A stretch of 64,000 nucleotides of DNA from Vibrio hippocampi (GCF_921292975.1 NZ_CAKLCM010000002.1:1488001-1552000); one strand, 5' to 3'. Positions 20,571 to 31,915 are shown, counted from the stretch's first letter. Program-made: numbers and translations. The notes: generated from the letters alone by a model not told the origin.

Positions 20571-21762
20571 TACCTTGAATCAGAAGATTCCTTGGCGTAC
20601 AACTCGGTTCACAGAAAGTTGAAATCGTCACCTGATAACGATTTTGTTCTAAATAGAGCCATTTATCCAATGCAAGCCAAACCTCTAAAGGTCGGCGGAA
20701 CAGGTCTTGCACCAAGCTTAACGCTTCCATCTGCCAATAACGCTGCACTCCTATCTGTTCAAAATAGGTAAACTCCTGCTGTTGATAACAGGGTAATGTG
20801 AGTGACTTTTTTTGCGCTGCCCACTGACAAAACGCTTGAAAACCCTCAGCCAATTGTGATTTTTTAATGCTTGGCACCGGCAGATAGCATTGCGTTAGGC
20901 GATGTTCTCGACATAGCGCATCAAAACCTAAACGGTAAATCATCTCCTGCTCTCTATGGCGCTTTACTCTTTCACCACCGGTGACCGTCGCCTGCAAAGG
21001 AATTCTTAGCTGCTGTTTATTCAACGCAAGATCATGCTGCTGCGCCACAGTAGACAAAGGACGGTAGAGACTCTCTTCAATCAAGTGATAACAGCAAGGA
21101 GAAAACGAGATTGCGGCAAGGTTATGCTTTACCGCATGTCTGAGCAACGTGGTATGCAGATCGCCACAAGCATGCAGAGCAACCGCATGCTGTTGGCTAT
21201 CAAATAGCTGTTGAGAATCCACATCAAAGGCATCGCCTTGAACAAACGTCATTGGCAAGTTCAGCTTATCGGCTTCACTCTGACCCGCGTCGCACAACGG
21301 CTGCTGATATTCGAAACTGGTGACTTTCTGCCCTGAATTGGCAGCCAGTAATCGACCTAAATAGCCCTTACCAGAACACCACTCTAGCCACTGATTCCCT
21401 TTGTGCTGATCAATACAGGCTGAACCCAATGCTTCTATCTGTTCACGTTTTCTGCCCGGTATTCCCGCCGCCATATGATTACTCAGGGTTTGAGATTTTA
21501 CAGGTAAGCTGGGCAGTTGACTCTGTTGTTCGAGTTGCTTGATTTGCGGCAGATAGTTAACCACGTCGTTGAGTAAAGTTTTAGGGTATTGCTTGTACGC
21601 AACAATCTCTTGAGGGGATAAACCGAGAATCCACTGATATAAATCGGGATTAGTGCTCTGCCAGTCAGTACAACCGTTAACAACTTGAAAGAAAGGGTCT
21701 TGCCTCCAATACACTTGATAAGACTTCAATATATTGGTGATATTTAGAAATGTAGCTTGCAT
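20551..21762 (-). CDS. SAM-dependent methyltransferase (Methyltransf_32/GSTCD-like)
   Basis: A 403-residue protein with a SAM-binding core: WLEWCSGKGYLGRLLA, FVQGDAFDV, HACGDLHTTLL and FSPCCYHLI match methyltransferase domains of the type found in GSTCD and related RNA- or protein-modifying enzymes. The substrate is not known. The N-terminal 120 residues are helical, without a recognised domain. Its 3' end is embedded in the ald terminator, so the two convergent transcripts overlap. It is 79 bases downstream of cysB on the same strand and may be read through from it. Confidence 0.8.
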   Translation of the reverse strand: MQATFLNITNILKSYQVYWRQDPFFQVVNGCTDWQSTNPDLYQWILGLSPQEIVAYKQYPKTLLNDVVNYLPQIKQLEQQSQLPSLPVKSQTLSNHMAAGIPGRKREQIEALGSACIDQHKGNQWLEWCSGKGYLGRLLAANSGQKVTSFEYQQPLCDAGQSEADKLNLPMTFVQGDAFDVDSQQLFDSQQHAVALHACGDLHTTLLRHAVKHNLAAISFSPCCYHLIEESLYRPLSTVAQQHDLALNKQQLRIPLQATVTGGERVKRHREQEMIYRLGFDALCREHRLTQCYLPVPSIKKSQLAEGFQAFCQWAAQKKSLTLPCYQQQEFTYFEQIGVQRYWQMEALSLVQDLFRRPLEVWLALDKWLYLEQNRYQVTISTFCEPSCTPRNLLIQGKKITGE

Positions 21763-21841
21763 TGACTGTCTGTCCCCCTACTGACTTAAATGCGATTGTA
21801 GGGGGAAGCTTTAGTGAACGAAAGAGATATTGTTCTCGAAG

Positions 21842-23134
<1,293 letters not shown>

Positions 23135-23887
23135 ATGAATATTGGTTTAATCATCGTCCTCGTGGCCTTGCTGCTTGTCCTTGTACTTGGCTACAACATC
23201 ATGCTGCAATACAAGCTAAAAGCAGAAACAGCTCGCCGCCAAGAGTCGGCCCGCTATCTCGCAATTATTGATGCAACAGAAGAACTTATTGGTGGTGCAA
23301 CGTACCTACCCTACAGTAAAGAACTGTTACTTTGTTTGCATACCCGTATTCTCGATTGCCTGACCAGCATGAAAGAACTCGATCCCAAGAATAAACACTT
23401 ATCTCAACGTGTAGAGTCTGCCAACAATCAAATTGCTCAACTCAACGAAAACTATGAAGTCGACGAATCAGTAAGCTTTAAAGTGCCAAGCAATGATAAG
23501 CAAGCGATTGTCATGCTGAAATTGGTTAAGCGCCTACGTGACACTATCCGCAGTGAGCACAATAAAGGTCGCATGGATACTCAATCCTACATGATTGAAA
23601 ATGGTCGTTTAGAAACGATTCAGATCCGCATCAACATAGAAAACTTGGTCAAACGTGCCCACGAATCTATGTCGAAAAACCAACCCGGTACGGCGATTCA
23701 GTTGCTTAAGAAAGGCATCGACGCATTAAATACCAAGAACGACAACTACTCGATTCAGGCGAAAGAGAAGTTGACCGAGATGCTCAACAAGCTGCAAGAC
23801 GCAAACCCAGTGAAGGTTGAAGACTCTCAACAGACGGAACGCGATGAAGACTTAGCGGCTCTGTTTGGTGAAAAGAAAAAATGGTAA
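23135..23887 (+). CDS. Membrane-anchored coiled-coil protein of unknown function
   Basis: A 250-residue protein with one N-terminal membrane segment (MNIGLIIVLVALLLVLVLGY) followed by a long charged, helical cytoplasmic region with coiled-coil character and a strongly charged C-terminus ending GEKKKW. I recognise no catalytic motif. It resembles conserved vibrio hypothetical proteins located near cysB. It is monocistronic; a hairpin GTTGAGGGG / CCCCTCAAC at 23922-23945 follows. The function is unknown; a scaffold or envelope role is only a guess. Confidence 0.75.
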   Translation: MNIGLIIVLVALLLVLVLGYNIMLQYKLKAETARRQESARYLAIIDATEELIGGATYLPYSKELLLCLHTRILDCLTSMKELDPKNKHLSQRVESANNQIAQLNENYEVDESVSFKVPSNDKQAIVMLKLVKRLRDTIRSEHNKGRMDTQSYMIENGRLETIQIRINIENLVKRAHESMSKNQPGTAIQLLKKGIDALNTKNDNYSIQAKEKLTEMLNKLQDANPVKVEDSQQTERDEDLAALFGEKKKW

Positions 23888-24111
23888 TTGCTTGTTGATG
23901 ATTGCCCGTTGATAATTACCTGTTGAGGGGTGTTATCCCCTCAACGGTTTCTAACAACGATTTCCAACAGCAGTTTTCAACAACGCATACGCGCCCTTCA
24001 CAGCTTGATTCCCTCATATTCCACCGTTACACCCCAACGCTTTTGCTCTATCTCTCATCGCTCCACTAAGCTAAACTGTGCGCTAGTCAGCCCAATAATC
24101 ATTAACTCGCT

Positions 24112-24870
24112 ATGTATTCTTCACTTTTAGAGCCGATAAACCAGTTCTTACTCTGCCCATCTCCACAGTCTTGGATTGATGAAGCGAAAAAGCCTGAAAA
24201 CCTCCCTGTAATTCTGATCGATCACCTGCTTTGTGAGCTTAAAGCGGGTCAATCCGCTATGTTTCTGATTCGTAAATACGCCATTGATCAAACGAGTTCA
24301 GACACCTTGCTCAGTTGGTTTAAACCTTATGAAGATTTTGCTTATCGACGCGTGGGGTCAATAGAAACCCTCAAAGGTAAGTCACAAATTTCCAAGTCAA
24401 TTATGGCTAAGTCCGACTCGCCCTATAGCCAAGAATTGATCGATAAGATGGTCTTATTGATCAAAGAAGAGTTGCACCACTTTTATCAAGTGTTGGAGAT
24501 CATGGCGTCGAGAGGTATCCCTTATGAGCCGATTCCGGCAAGTCGATATGCCAAAGGGATGTTAGCTAAAATGGCGACTTATGAGCCCAATACACTCATT
24601 GATAAACTGATCATTGGTGCTTTTATTGAAGCGCGCTCCTGCGAACGATTTGCTGCATTAGCGCCGCACATGGATCTTGAATTAGAAAAATTTTATGTGT
24701 CGCTATTGCGCTCAGAGGCGCGTCACTATCAGGATTACTTAACTTTAGCCGAGCAGATTGCGGGGCACGATATCAGTGACAGAGTTCGCTATTTCGCAGA
24801 AATTGAAGCGGAGCTGATTACGTCGCCGGATAAGGATTTTAAGTTTCATAGCGGTGCGCCTGTTGTCTAG
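24112..24870 (+). CDS. miaE: tRNA-(ms2io6A37) hydroxylase MiaE
   Basis: A 252-residue ferritin-like di-iron monooxygenase that hydroxylates 2-methylthio-isopentenyl-adenosine at tRNA position 37. Iron ligands are visible as two helical pairs: the Glu in ELKAGQS and EELHHFY, then the Glu in EARSCERF and SEARHYQDY. Length and motif order match MiaE. It has a terminator at 24968-24999 shared with pyrF. Confidence 0.93.
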   Translation: MYSSLLEPINQFLLCPSPQSWIDEAKKPENLPVILIDHLLCELKAGQSAMFLIRKYAIDQTSSDTLLSWFKPYEDFAYRRVGSIETLKGKSQISKSIMAKSDSPYSQELIDKMVLLIKEELHHFYQVLEIMASRGIPYEPIPASRYAKGMLAKMATYEPNTLIDKLIIGAFIEARSCERFAALAPHMDLELEKFYVSLLRSEARHYQDYLTLAEQIAGHDISDRVRYFAEIEAELITSPDKDFKFHSGAPVV

Positions 24871-24890
24871 TTTAGGCGCGCGCTTTGGGT

Positions 24891-24919
24891 AGATTCCTGA
24901 CTACTCAGGAATGACGTAT
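24891..24919. repeat. 29-bp palindromic repeat, copy 1
   Basis: AGA-TTCCTGA-CTAC-TCAGGAA-TGACGTAT: a 7-base inverted repeat with a 4-base loop and a fixed tail. A second copy at 32055-32083 has the same length and flanks with a compensatory stem change. Confidence 0.8.
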
Positions 24920-24967
24920 TATTGGGGAAAGGCGTATCCTCGGGTAACGTTTAAAAGATAACAAACA

Positions 24968-24999
24968 AATGGGGCGCTAATCCAGCGCCCCATTTTTAT
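24968..24999. terminator. Bidirectional terminator between miaE and pyrF
   Basis: Stem AATGGGGCGCT (24968-24978) / AGCGCCCCATT (24984-24994), loop AATCC, then a T tract on the plus strand and A-rich sequence upstream for the minus strand. Confidence 0.88.
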
Positions 25000-25031
25000 C
25001 ATTTAAACTTTCTTCACTTGAACTCGGTGAC

Positions 25032-25727
25032 TTACACCAAAGAGGCATTGATATCGGCAAGCACTTGAGCAGGATTTTGTGCCTGAGTGATTGGACGACC
25101 GATCACCAGATAGTCTGAGCCAGATTTAATCGCCAGATCCGGTGTCATAATACGCTTTTGATCGCCAACCGCAGCACCTGCTGGGCGAATACCCGGCGTC
25201 ACTAGTTTAAACGCTTGACCCAACTCACTCTTGAGCATTGAAGACTCTTGAGCAGAGCACACCACACCATCAAGACCCGCTGTTTGAGTCAGTTTAGCCA
25301 AACGCAGAACTTGCTCTTGAGGTTGTTTATCAATGCCAATGCCGAGCAGATCAGACTGTTCCATACTGGTTAGTACCGTAACACCGATAAGCAGCGGGCG
25401 ATCTTTACCATAGGGCTCAAGGATCTCACGAGAGGCAGCCATCATTTTTTCACCGCCAGAAGCATGAACATTCACCATCCACACGCCTAGCTCTGCTGCT
25501 GCACGAACCGCTTTTGAGCAAGTATTGGGAATATCGTGGAATTTTAAGTCTAGGAAGACAGAAAAACCACGTTTATGCAGTTCACGAACGAACTCGGGAC
25601 CAAATAGTGTAAACATCTCCTTGCCCACTTTTAAACGGCAAGCGCTTGGGTCAATTTTATCGACAAAAGCTAATGCATCGGCTTGGTTATCGTAATCCAG
25701 TGCAACAATCACTTTTTGGTCAATCAT
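25032..25727 (-). CDS. pyrF: Orotidine-5'-phosphate decarboxylase
   Basis: A 231-residue TIM-barrel enzyme for the last step of UMP synthesis. The catalytic motif [11 protein letters not shown] contains the DxKxxD signature, and the C-terminal phosphate-binding motif is near LVIGRPIT. The ATG at 25727 has a strong AGGAG site; the frame is open upstream but that part is not PyrF. An intrinsic terminator lies only 22 bases ahead of the start, between lapB and pyrF, suggesting attenuation. Confidence 0.96.
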   Translation of the reverse strand: MIDQKVIVALDYDNQADALAFVDKIDPSACRLKVGKEMFTLFGPEFVRELHKRGFSVFLDLKFHDIPNTCSKAVRAAAELGVWMVNVHASGGEKMMAASREILEPYGKDRPLLIGVTVLTSMEQSDLLGIGIDKQPQEQVLRLAKLTQTAGLDGVVCSAQESSMLKSELGQAFKLVTPGIRPAGAAVGDQKRIMTPDLAIKSGSDYLVIGRPITQAQNPAQVLADINASLV

Positions 25728-25748
25728 TTTCGCTCCTATTTTTTGCTT

Positions 25749-25775
25749 AAAAAATGCAGCACTCAAAGTGCTGCA
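25749..25775 (-). terminator. Intrinsic terminator/attenuator immediately upstream of pyrF
   Basis: On the minus strand a perfect 9-base stem TGCAGCACT / AGTGCTGCA (25755-25763 and 25767-25775) is followed by six Ts (25754-25749). It ends the lapB message about 22 bases before the pyrF start codon. Confidence 0.85.
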
Positions 25776-25782
25776 TCTATAG

Positions 25783-25815
25783 TCTTGATCATCCGATATG
25801 TCTTGATCATCCGAT
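25783..25815. repeat. 18-bp direct repeat, two copies
   Basis: TCTTGATCATCCGAT occurs at 25783-25797 and 25801-25815, an exact 18-base period, between lapB and the pyrF attenuator. Confidence 0.85.
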
Positions 25816-25824
25816 TTATTTTGG

Positions 25825-26994
25825 CTATTCGCCATCAAGCCCTCGGATCGGCTTGATCGTACCCCATCCTTTACAGGAAGGGCAATGCCAATAAAGAGAA
25901 TGGGTTGAAAAACCACACTTTCGACAGCGGTAATGCGGTTTGGTCTTCAGTTGCTCGCCCACCAACTTCTGCAAGGTGGTCAAACTCTCTTTCGCTCGCC
26001 CCTCTTCTGCGTTGGCAAGATGGTAGTCCATAAGGCGATAGAAGCCTTTCATGGTCGGACTGCGTACCAACTGACGAGTCAATAGTTCCTGCGCAGAACC
26101 CGTCCCTTCATGCTGAGCAACTAATTGTGCCAGCATCAACTCGGCAGAAACCCCCGCCCCTTTATCGATACTGGCTCTTAAAAACTCAACCAAACCCTGT
26201 TCTTGACCGATATGATGATAGCATTCCGCCAGCGTTGGCAGCACTTCACTCACCATATCTTTATCTTGTTCGAGCACGGATTCAAGGTGATCAATCGTTT
26301 TTGCATAGTCGCCTTGCTCAAGATAAAGACGCCCCAGAGCAATACTGGCTCTGGCACATTTTATCTCGACACTCTGCGCTTTTTTATAGTATTGAATGGC
26401 TTTATTAATATTGTTGTCAGACTGCTCAATCATCGCAAGCTCACACCAAAAGTGAGCAATGTTATTTTTGATTCTCTTTTTACCTAACTTTTGCAGGCGA
26501 GTCGCATAGTCAATCGCTTTGTGCCATTCACGGGTCTGCTGATAGATGGTGACGAGTTGAGTCAGCGCCTGCTCACGATGCGCAGGTTCATCAACCAGTT
26601 GAACGAATATCTTTTCCGCTCGATCCAGAAAGCCAGAAACCATGTAGTCTTTAGCAAGTTGCTGCAAAGCAATATTCTTTTGTTCTATGGTTAAGCCCGA
26701 ACGGGAAATCAGATTTTGGTGGATGCGAATGGCTCTATCAACCTCACCGCGTGAACGAAACAGGTTTCCAAGAGCGAGGTGGGTATCGATGGTCTCATCA
26801 TCGACTTGCAGCAGTTCGATAAAGTGATCGACGGCTTTATCTGATTGATCAGACAGCAGCAGGTTAAGACCTGTCATATATTGTCTGGATATCTGATGGG
26901 ATTGCTCTTGCCTATCATGCTTGACGCTGCGTTGGCCCATATACCAACCATAGGCGGCCGCAATTGGAAGTAAGAGAAATAAGAGCTCAAGCAT
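25825..26994 (-). CDS. lapB: Lipopolysaccharide assembly protein LapB (YciM)
   Basis: A 389-residue inner-membrane TPR protein that controls LpxC turnover through FtsH and so lipopolysaccharide synthesis. It has one N-terminal membrane segment (about residues 2-18), nine or so TPR repeats, and a C-terminal rubredoxin-like metal site with CRKCGF and CPSCKGWG. It forms an operon with lapA 32 bases upstream. Confidence 0.95.
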   Translation of the reverse strand: MLELLFLLLPIAAAYGWYMGQRSVKHDRQEQSHQISRQYMTGLNLLLSDQSDKAVDHFIELLQVDDETIDTHLALGNLFRSRGEVDRAIRIHQNLISRSGLTIEQKNIALQQLAKDYMVSGFLDRAEKIFVQLVDEPAHREQALTQLVTIYQQTREWHKAIDYATRLQKLGKKRIKNNIAHFWCELAMIEQSDNNINKAIQYYKKAQSVEIKCARASIALGRLYLEQGDYAKTIDHLESVLEQDKDMVSEVLPTLAECYHHIGQEQGLVEFLRASIDKGAGVSAELMLAQLVAQHEGTGSAQELLTRQLVRSPTMKGFYRLMDYHLANAEEGRAKESLTTLQKLVGEQLKTKPHYRCRKCGFSTHSLYWHCPSCKGWGTIKPIRGLDGE

Positions 26995-27026
26995 TGAGTG
27001 AATCGACCTTAACGATAGTTTTCAAT

Positions 27027-27350
27027 CTAGTTGTCCGCCGTTACCTGAGCGACCTCTTTCGTGCTGCTGTCCTTGCTGACCTTTTTAGGTTTTGCCTCTG
27101 CGACATTGCCCGACTTGCGGATTTGTCGTTTCAACTTTTTAACCGTGAGTTGAGAGCGAACATAGAGTGTGCCAAAAATAGCCCAAGAAACAACGAAGCC
27201 GGTAATAAACACAACGCCCAATAACGTCGAAAGATGGAAATCACCTTGTGCGATCAGATAGTTGAAGTTTACAACCTCTTGGTTCTGAGAACCTAGCGCT
27301 AAGGTCACCAAGAAAAGCACCAACAACAAAATTATTTTTATAATCTTCAT
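27027..27350 (-). CDS. lapA: Lipopolysaccharide assembly protein LapA
   Basis: A 107-residue inner-membrane protein with two membrane segments (about residues 2-20 and 42-64) and a charged Lys/Arg-rich cytoplasmic tail. It is the partner of LapB in E. coli and vibrios and lies directly upstream of lapB. The tail is longer and more Lys-rich than in E. coli. Confidence 0.92.
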   Translation of the reverse strand: MKIIKIILLLVLFLVTLALGSQNQEVVNFNYLIAQGDFHLSTLLGVVFITGFVVSWAIFGTLYVRSQLTVKKLKRQIRKSGNVAEAKPKKVSKDSSTKEVAQVTADN

Positions 27351-27535
27351 AGGGTAATCCTTGTCATTTAATCGCTAAGATTATGCAGTAATTAAGGCTG
27401 AGACACCATGCTTAGCCTCAAGATTCGTACCTAATAAGCGCGTATGATTCCAACAATTCCGCATTTTAATTAGCTTGGTCAATTAAGTGCCTGATCAATT
27501 AATAACTTACTCACTAAAGAGCTTAGCCAATAAAG

Positions 27536-27567
27536 AAAAAGACGGCACACCGCCTAGTGTACCGTCT
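27536..27567 (-). terminator. Terminator of ihfB
   Basis: Minus-strand stem AGACGGTACAC / GTGTGCCGTCT (one mismatched pair) followed by TTTTTCTTT. Confidence 0.8.
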
Positions 27568-27584
27568 CTCATTAGAAATGCCGA

Positions 27585-27869
27585 CTACAAACTTTCGTTC
27601 ACGCGTTCGCGCAACTCTTTACCTGGTTTGAAATGTGGCACGTACTTGCCTTCAAGCTCAACTTTATCGCCAGTTTTCGGATTTCTACCCACTCTTGGTT
27701 CACGATAATGAAGTGAGAAACTGCCAAAGCCACGGATCTCGATGCGATCACCGCTTTCTAAAGTCGAGGCCATATGCTCCAAAATATCTTTTACTGCATC
27801 TTCGATTTCTTTCGCCGACAGATGAGTTTGTTCAGCACAGAGGCGTTCAATTAATTCAGACTTAGTCAT
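27585..27869 (-). CDS. ihfB: Integration host factor subunit beta
   Basis: A 94-residue DNA-bending protein of the HU/IHF family. The DNA-minor-groove arm with [10 protein letters not shown], including the conserved proline, is present, as is [14 protein letters not shown]. It lies downstream of rpsA in the conserved cmk-rpsA-ihfB order, with a terminator between rpsA and ihfB. Confidence 0.97.
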
Positions 27870-27991
27870 AGGTAGGTACCCTCGTTACACTTTTGTATTC
27901 GTTTATATTGGCTGTGTTCTCATTATGGCACAGCAGTTCACTAACTGCCTGTATAAATTGATAATAGTCTAAAAATTGAAAAGATAGAAAC

Positions 27992-28021
27992 AAAAAAAAG
28001 GAGCCTTGCGGCTCCTTTTTT
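27992..28021 (-). terminator. Terminator of rpsA
   Basis: Stem AGGAGCC (27999-28005) / GGCTCCT (28010-28016) with TTGC loop, flanked by runs of A and T; it can work in both directions and separates rpsA from ihfB. Confidence 0.88.
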
Positions 28022-28035
28022 CTTAGCGTACTAAA

Positions 28036-29706
28036 TTATTCGCCTTTAGCAGCTTTAAATGCATCAGCCATAGCATTACCGAACGCGCCTTCTTCTTGCT
28101 TGTTCAGTGAAGCCATTGCTTCTTGCTCTTCAGCTTCATCTTTAGCTTTAACAGATAGGTTGATTACGCGGTTCTTACGGTCAACACCGGTGAACTTCGC
28201 TTCAACGCTGTCGCCAACGCTTAGGATTAGAGACGCATCTTCGATACGGTCACGTGATACTTCAGAAGCGCGGATGTAACCTTCTACACCTTCTTCTAGT
28301 TCGATAGTAGCACCTTTAGCGTCAACTGCAGTTACTGTACCGTTTACTAGAGTGCCTTTCTTCGTGTCTGCAACGTAAGCATTGAATGGGTCATTTTCCA
28401 TTTGCTTAACGCCTAGAGAAATACGCTCACGCTCTGCATCTACTGCTAGAACAACTGCAGAGATCTCGTCGCCTTTCTTGTACTCACGAACCGCTTCTTC
28501 ACCAGCAACGTTCCAAGAGATATCAGATAGGTGAACTAGACCGTCGATGCCGCCTTCTAGACCGATGAAGATACCAAAGTCAGTGATAGACTTGATCTTA
28601 CCAGTAACTTTGTCGCCCTTAGCTTGCATTTCAGCGAATGACTGCCATGGGTTAGCTTTACACTGTTTCAGACCTAGAGAGATACGACGACGTTCTTCGT
28701 CGATATCAAGAACCATAACCTCAACTTCGTCGCCAACATTAACAACTTTAGATGGGTGGATGTTCTTGTTAGTCCAATCCATTTCAGAAACGTGTACTAG
28801 ACCTTCAACGCCTTCTTCGATTTCAACGAAACAGCCGTAGTCAGTTAGGTTAGTTACGCGACCAGTTAGCTTGTGACCTTCTGGGTAACGCTTAGCGATA
28901 GCTACCCATGGATCTTCACCTAGCTGCTTAAGACCTAGTGATACGCGAGTACGCTCACGGTCGAACTTAAGAACTTTAACTAGGATCTCGTCACCAACGT
29001 TAACGATCTCAGATGGGTGCTTAACACGCTTCCACGCCATATCAGTGATGTGTAGAAGACCGTCAACACCGCCAAGGTCAACGAATGCACCGTAGTCAGT
29101 AAGGTTCTTAACGATACCTTTAACTTCAGTACCTTCTTGTAGAGTTTCAAGAAGTTCGTCACGCTCAACGCTGTTTTCAGATTCGATAACAGCACGACGA
29201 GAAACAACAACGTTGTTACGCTTCTGGTCTAGCTTGATAACTTTGAACTCTAGCTCTTTGTTTTCTAGGTGAGCAGTGTCGCGGATTGGACGCACGTCAA
29301 CAAGAGAACCAGGAAGGAAAGCACGGATACCGTTTAGTTCAACAGTGAAACCGCCTTTAACTTTACCGTTGATGATACCAACAACAGTTTCAGCTTCTTC
29401 GTAAGCTTTCTCAAGAACGATCCAAGCTTCGTGACGCTTCGCTTTCTCACGAGAAAGTTGAGTTTCACCGAAACCATCTTCAACAGCGTCTAGAGCTACG
29501 TCTACTTCAGCACCAACTTCAACTTCAAGTTCGCCAGCAGCGTTCTTGAATTGTTCAGCAGGGATAGCAGACTCAGACTTAAGGCCAGCATCAACAAGAA
29601 CGAAGCCGTTCTCGATAGCTACTACAGTACCTTTAACGATACTACCTTGTTGGAATTCAGTTTCATTTAGAAACTCTTCAAAGAGTTGAGCAAAAGATTC
29701 AGTCAT
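28036..29706 (-). CDS. rpsA: 30S ribosomal protein S1
   Basis: A 556-residue protein with six S1 (OB-fold) repeats, for example [26 protein letters not shown] and [15 protein letters not shown]. It recruits mRNA to the 30S subunit. Codon use is strongly biased, as for highly expressed genes. The 159-base leader between cmk and rpsA probably holds the autoregulatory translation-control region known for rpsA. Confidence 0.98.
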   Translation of the reverse strand: MTESFAQLFEEFLNETEFQQGSIVKGTVVAIENGFVLVDAGLKSESAIPAEQFKNAAGELEVEVGAEVDVALDAVEDGFGETQLSREKAKRHEAWIVLEKAYEEAETVVGIINGKVKGGFTVELNGIRAFLPGSLVDVRPIRDTAHLENKELEFKVIKLDQKRNNVVVSRRAVIESENSVERDELLETLQEGTEVKGIVKNLTDYGAFVDLGGVDGLLHITDMAWKRVKHPSEIVNVGDEILVKVLKFDRERTRVSLGLKQLGEDPWVAIAKRYPEGHKLTGRVTNLTDYGCFVEIEEGVEGLVHVSEMDWTNKNIHPSKVVNVGDEVEVMVLDIDEERRRISLGLKQCKANPWQSFAEMQAKGDKVTGKIKSITDFGIFIGLEGGIDGLVHLSDISWNVAGEEAVREYKKGDEISAVVLAVDAERERISLGVKQMENDPFNAYVADTKKGTLVNGTVTAVDAKGATIELEEGVEGYIRASEVSRDRIEDASLILSVGDSVEAKFTGVDRKNRVINLSVKAKDEAEEQEAMASLNKQEEGAFGNAMADAFKAAKGE

Positions 29707-29865
29707 TATTTAATCTTCAATTAAGTAAACGTCCATGGGCATCCTACCGCATGGGGTTGATAATAAAGTCGGTCATCATCCTTGCGACCAACGGCTCAAA
29801 GCTCACCAAGTGTCTGCATACAAGATACGAGTACCTTGTAATACGAGTGCCTTATAAAATAGAAG

Positions 29866-30546
29866 CTACTTCGTGAGTTTAGATTCGGTATATTGTAGCG
29901 CTTTTTCCAACACTTGCTCGATATTTAACGAGGTTGAATCTAGCACTAGAGCGTCATCTGCCGGACGAAGAGGTGCAACCGCACGGTTACGATCTCGGTG
30001 GTCTCGTTCTTCGATCTCGCTCAAAAGGTCGCCAAATTTAACATCAATACCCTTTAGTTGCAACTGCTTAAAGCGTCTTTGCGCTCGTTCCTCAGCGCTC
30101 GCATCTAAAAAGATTTTCACTGGTGCTTCAGGGAAAACTATCGTCCCCATATCACGACCATCCGCAACCAGACCCGGCATAATATTAAAGGCGCGCTGAC
30201 GACGTAGTAGCGCCTCTCTTACACGAGGTAAAGCGGCAATTTTTGACGCCGCGTTGCCAGTAACTTCTTTACGAAGTTCGCCAGAAACATCTTCCCCTTC
30301 CAAGATAACCTTAACTAGGTCACCTTCAGCAACAAACTGTACATCCAAATGCATCGCAAGTGGCACTAATGCATCTTCTGATTCAAGGTCAACACCATGA
30401 TGCAGAGCTGCCAGCGCCAACACGCGGTAGATCGCACCCGAGTCAAGTAAGTGATATCCCAACTTTTCAGCCAGCAGCATGCACAAAGTGCCTTTACCTG
30501 CGCCGCTTGGTCCGTCCACTGTAATAACAGGAATGCTTGAGGACAT
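29866..30546 (-). CDS. cmk: Cytidylate kinase
   Basis: A 226-residue NMP kinase that phosphorylates CMP and dCMP. The P-loop GPSGAGKGT is at residues 11-19; ADGRDMGT and the CMP-binding insert are present. It lies upstream of rpsA in the conserved order. Its 300-base upstream region separates it from the divergent alginate lyase. Confidence 0.96.
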   Translation of the reverse strand: MSSSIPVITVDGPSGAGKGTLCMLLAEKLGYHLLDSGAIYRVLALAALHHGVDLESEDALVPLAMHLDVQFVAEGDLVKVILEGEDVSGELRKEVTGNAASKIAALPRVREALLRRQRAFNIMPGLVADGRDMGTIVFPEAPVKIFLDASAEERAQRRFKQLQLKGIDVKFGDLLSEIEERDHRDRNRAVAPLRPADDALVLDSTSLNIEQVLEKALQYTESKLTK

Positions 30547-30846
30547 GTTTTACTCCACGTTGATTATGTTTGAATGATGCTACATAAAGATGTCGTCTTT
30601 ATATATTCACTCAATTTGTTCTTAATTTTACGGCGCAGAAGTATACCTCTAATAGCCGCAAGATGCTAATCGCTTTGAATGGTGATATGGGTGGGAAAAG
30701 GGATGGTTTTCTCGAATAAATGCGAGATAGCGCAAATCTAATGGGGTAGTTTTTTCGATTAGGTCACATTATTGTCGTACAATATTACTGTAATATTCCT
30801 GACAAATAAAAACACATAATTACTTTTATTAATGTAGGGAATTATC
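30547..30846. promoter_or_regulatory. Promoter region of cmk (minus) and the alginate lyase (plus)
   Basis: AT-rich. A TACAAT -10-like hexamer (30778-30783) with weak TCGATT 17 bases upstream may drive the lyase. The inverted repeat AATATTA-CTG-TAATATT (30781-30797) overlaps it and could be a repressor operator. Confidence 0.45.
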
Positions 30847-31887
30847 ATGAAGAAGCTTCAACTTACACTTCTTACTGCTAGTATCATTGCAGGTTCAGCA
30901 ATGGCTGCAACGCCAGCGGAAACAGCAAAACAATTTAACCTTGACGCGACGAAAGCGCCTAGCCAAAACTTTGACCTCACTAAGTGGAAAATCAACCTTC
31001 CAACGCTAGAGACTCAAGGTGCTCGTAAAGGTAAAACTGTTGAAATCCCTAAACAAGAGCTAGGCGACACTAAGAAGCCGTTCTCTGATCCAGAGTGGTT
31101 CTACACCAACAAAGAAACGGGTGCGATGGTTTTCGTAGCACCAAACACAGCACCAACCACACCTAACTCAAAAAATGCTCGTAGTGAACTACGTGCCATG
31201 CTAGCGGTTGATTACGGTGAGCCAGCAAACAACTTCGTCGTTGCTTCACACCCTGATGCAAAATCTTATGGCGCTATCGGTGGTCAAATGTCAGCAACAC
31301 TTGCTGTTGACCATGTGAGTGAAAGTGGTAACGATAAGAAGTCAGGCGCATTCTCAGTCGTTGTGGGTCAGATCCACGCAGCTAAGAACGAGCCTCTAAA
31401 AATCTTCTACCGCAAACTACCAGGTCACGAAACAGGTTCACTTTACTGGAGCTATGAGCTTAACGTAAGCAAAGAGAACCACAACGCACGTGACGAAAAT
31501 GGTAAGAAACTTCGTAAAGATATCTACCACAACGTATTTGGTACTAAAGGTCTACGCCACGATGCAGCGGCACCTACTGACGGTATCAAGCTGGGTGAAA
31601 TCTTCGCTTATGACGTGAACGTTGAAGGCGATATCATGCACCTAACCTTTACTAAGAACCCAAGTTCTTCTGCTAAAGTGGTTAAGACATTCGATATCGA
31701 CCTAACTGCGGGTAACTACCAAGGTAATAGTGCTGACCTAGGTTACGGTAACACTTGGATGTACTACAAAGCTGGTGCATACAACCAATGTAACACGAAG
31801 AAATCTAGCTCTGCATGTGAATGGCGTGGTATGGAAGCAGGCGACTACGCTCAAGTTAGCTTCTATCAACTAGACCTTAAGCAGTAA
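30847..31887 (+). CDS. Secreted alginate lyase, polysaccharide lyase family 7
   Basis: A 346-residue protein with a signal peptide (MKKLQLTLLTASIIAGSAMA, cleaved after residue 20) and the three PL7 signatures: RSELR at 112-116, QIH at 175-177 and YYKAGAYNQ at 306-314. These supply the catalytic Gln, His, Arg and Tyr of the beta-jelly-roll lyase, which cleaves alginate by beta-elimination. QIH rather than QVH at the second motif usually marks preference for polyguluronate or mixed blocks; the exact specificity is not shown by sequence. Codon bias resembles highly expressed genes. It stands alone as a plus-strand gene between cmk and sohB, with its own terminator, and no other alginate genes are nearby. 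Confidence 0.93.
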   Translation: MKKLQLTLLTASIIAGSAMAATPAETAKQFNLDATKAPSQNFDLTKWKINLPTLETQGARKGKTVEIPKQELGDTKKPFSDPEWFYTNKETGAMVFVAPNTAPTTPNSKNARSELRAMLAVDYGEPANNFVVASHPDAKSYGAIGGQMSATLAVDHVSESGNDKKSGAFSVVVGQIHAAKNEPLKIFYRKLPGHETGSLYWSYELNVSKENHNARDENGKKLRKDIYHNVFGTKGLRHDAAAPTDGIKLGEIFAYDVNVEGDIMHLTFTKNPSSSAKVVKTFDIDLTAGNYQGNSADLGYGNTWMYYKAGAYNQCNTKKSSSACEWRGMEAGDYAQVSFYQLDLKQ

Positions 31888-31915
31888 TTAATTCCCCAAT
31901 TAACTCGGTCGTTAG

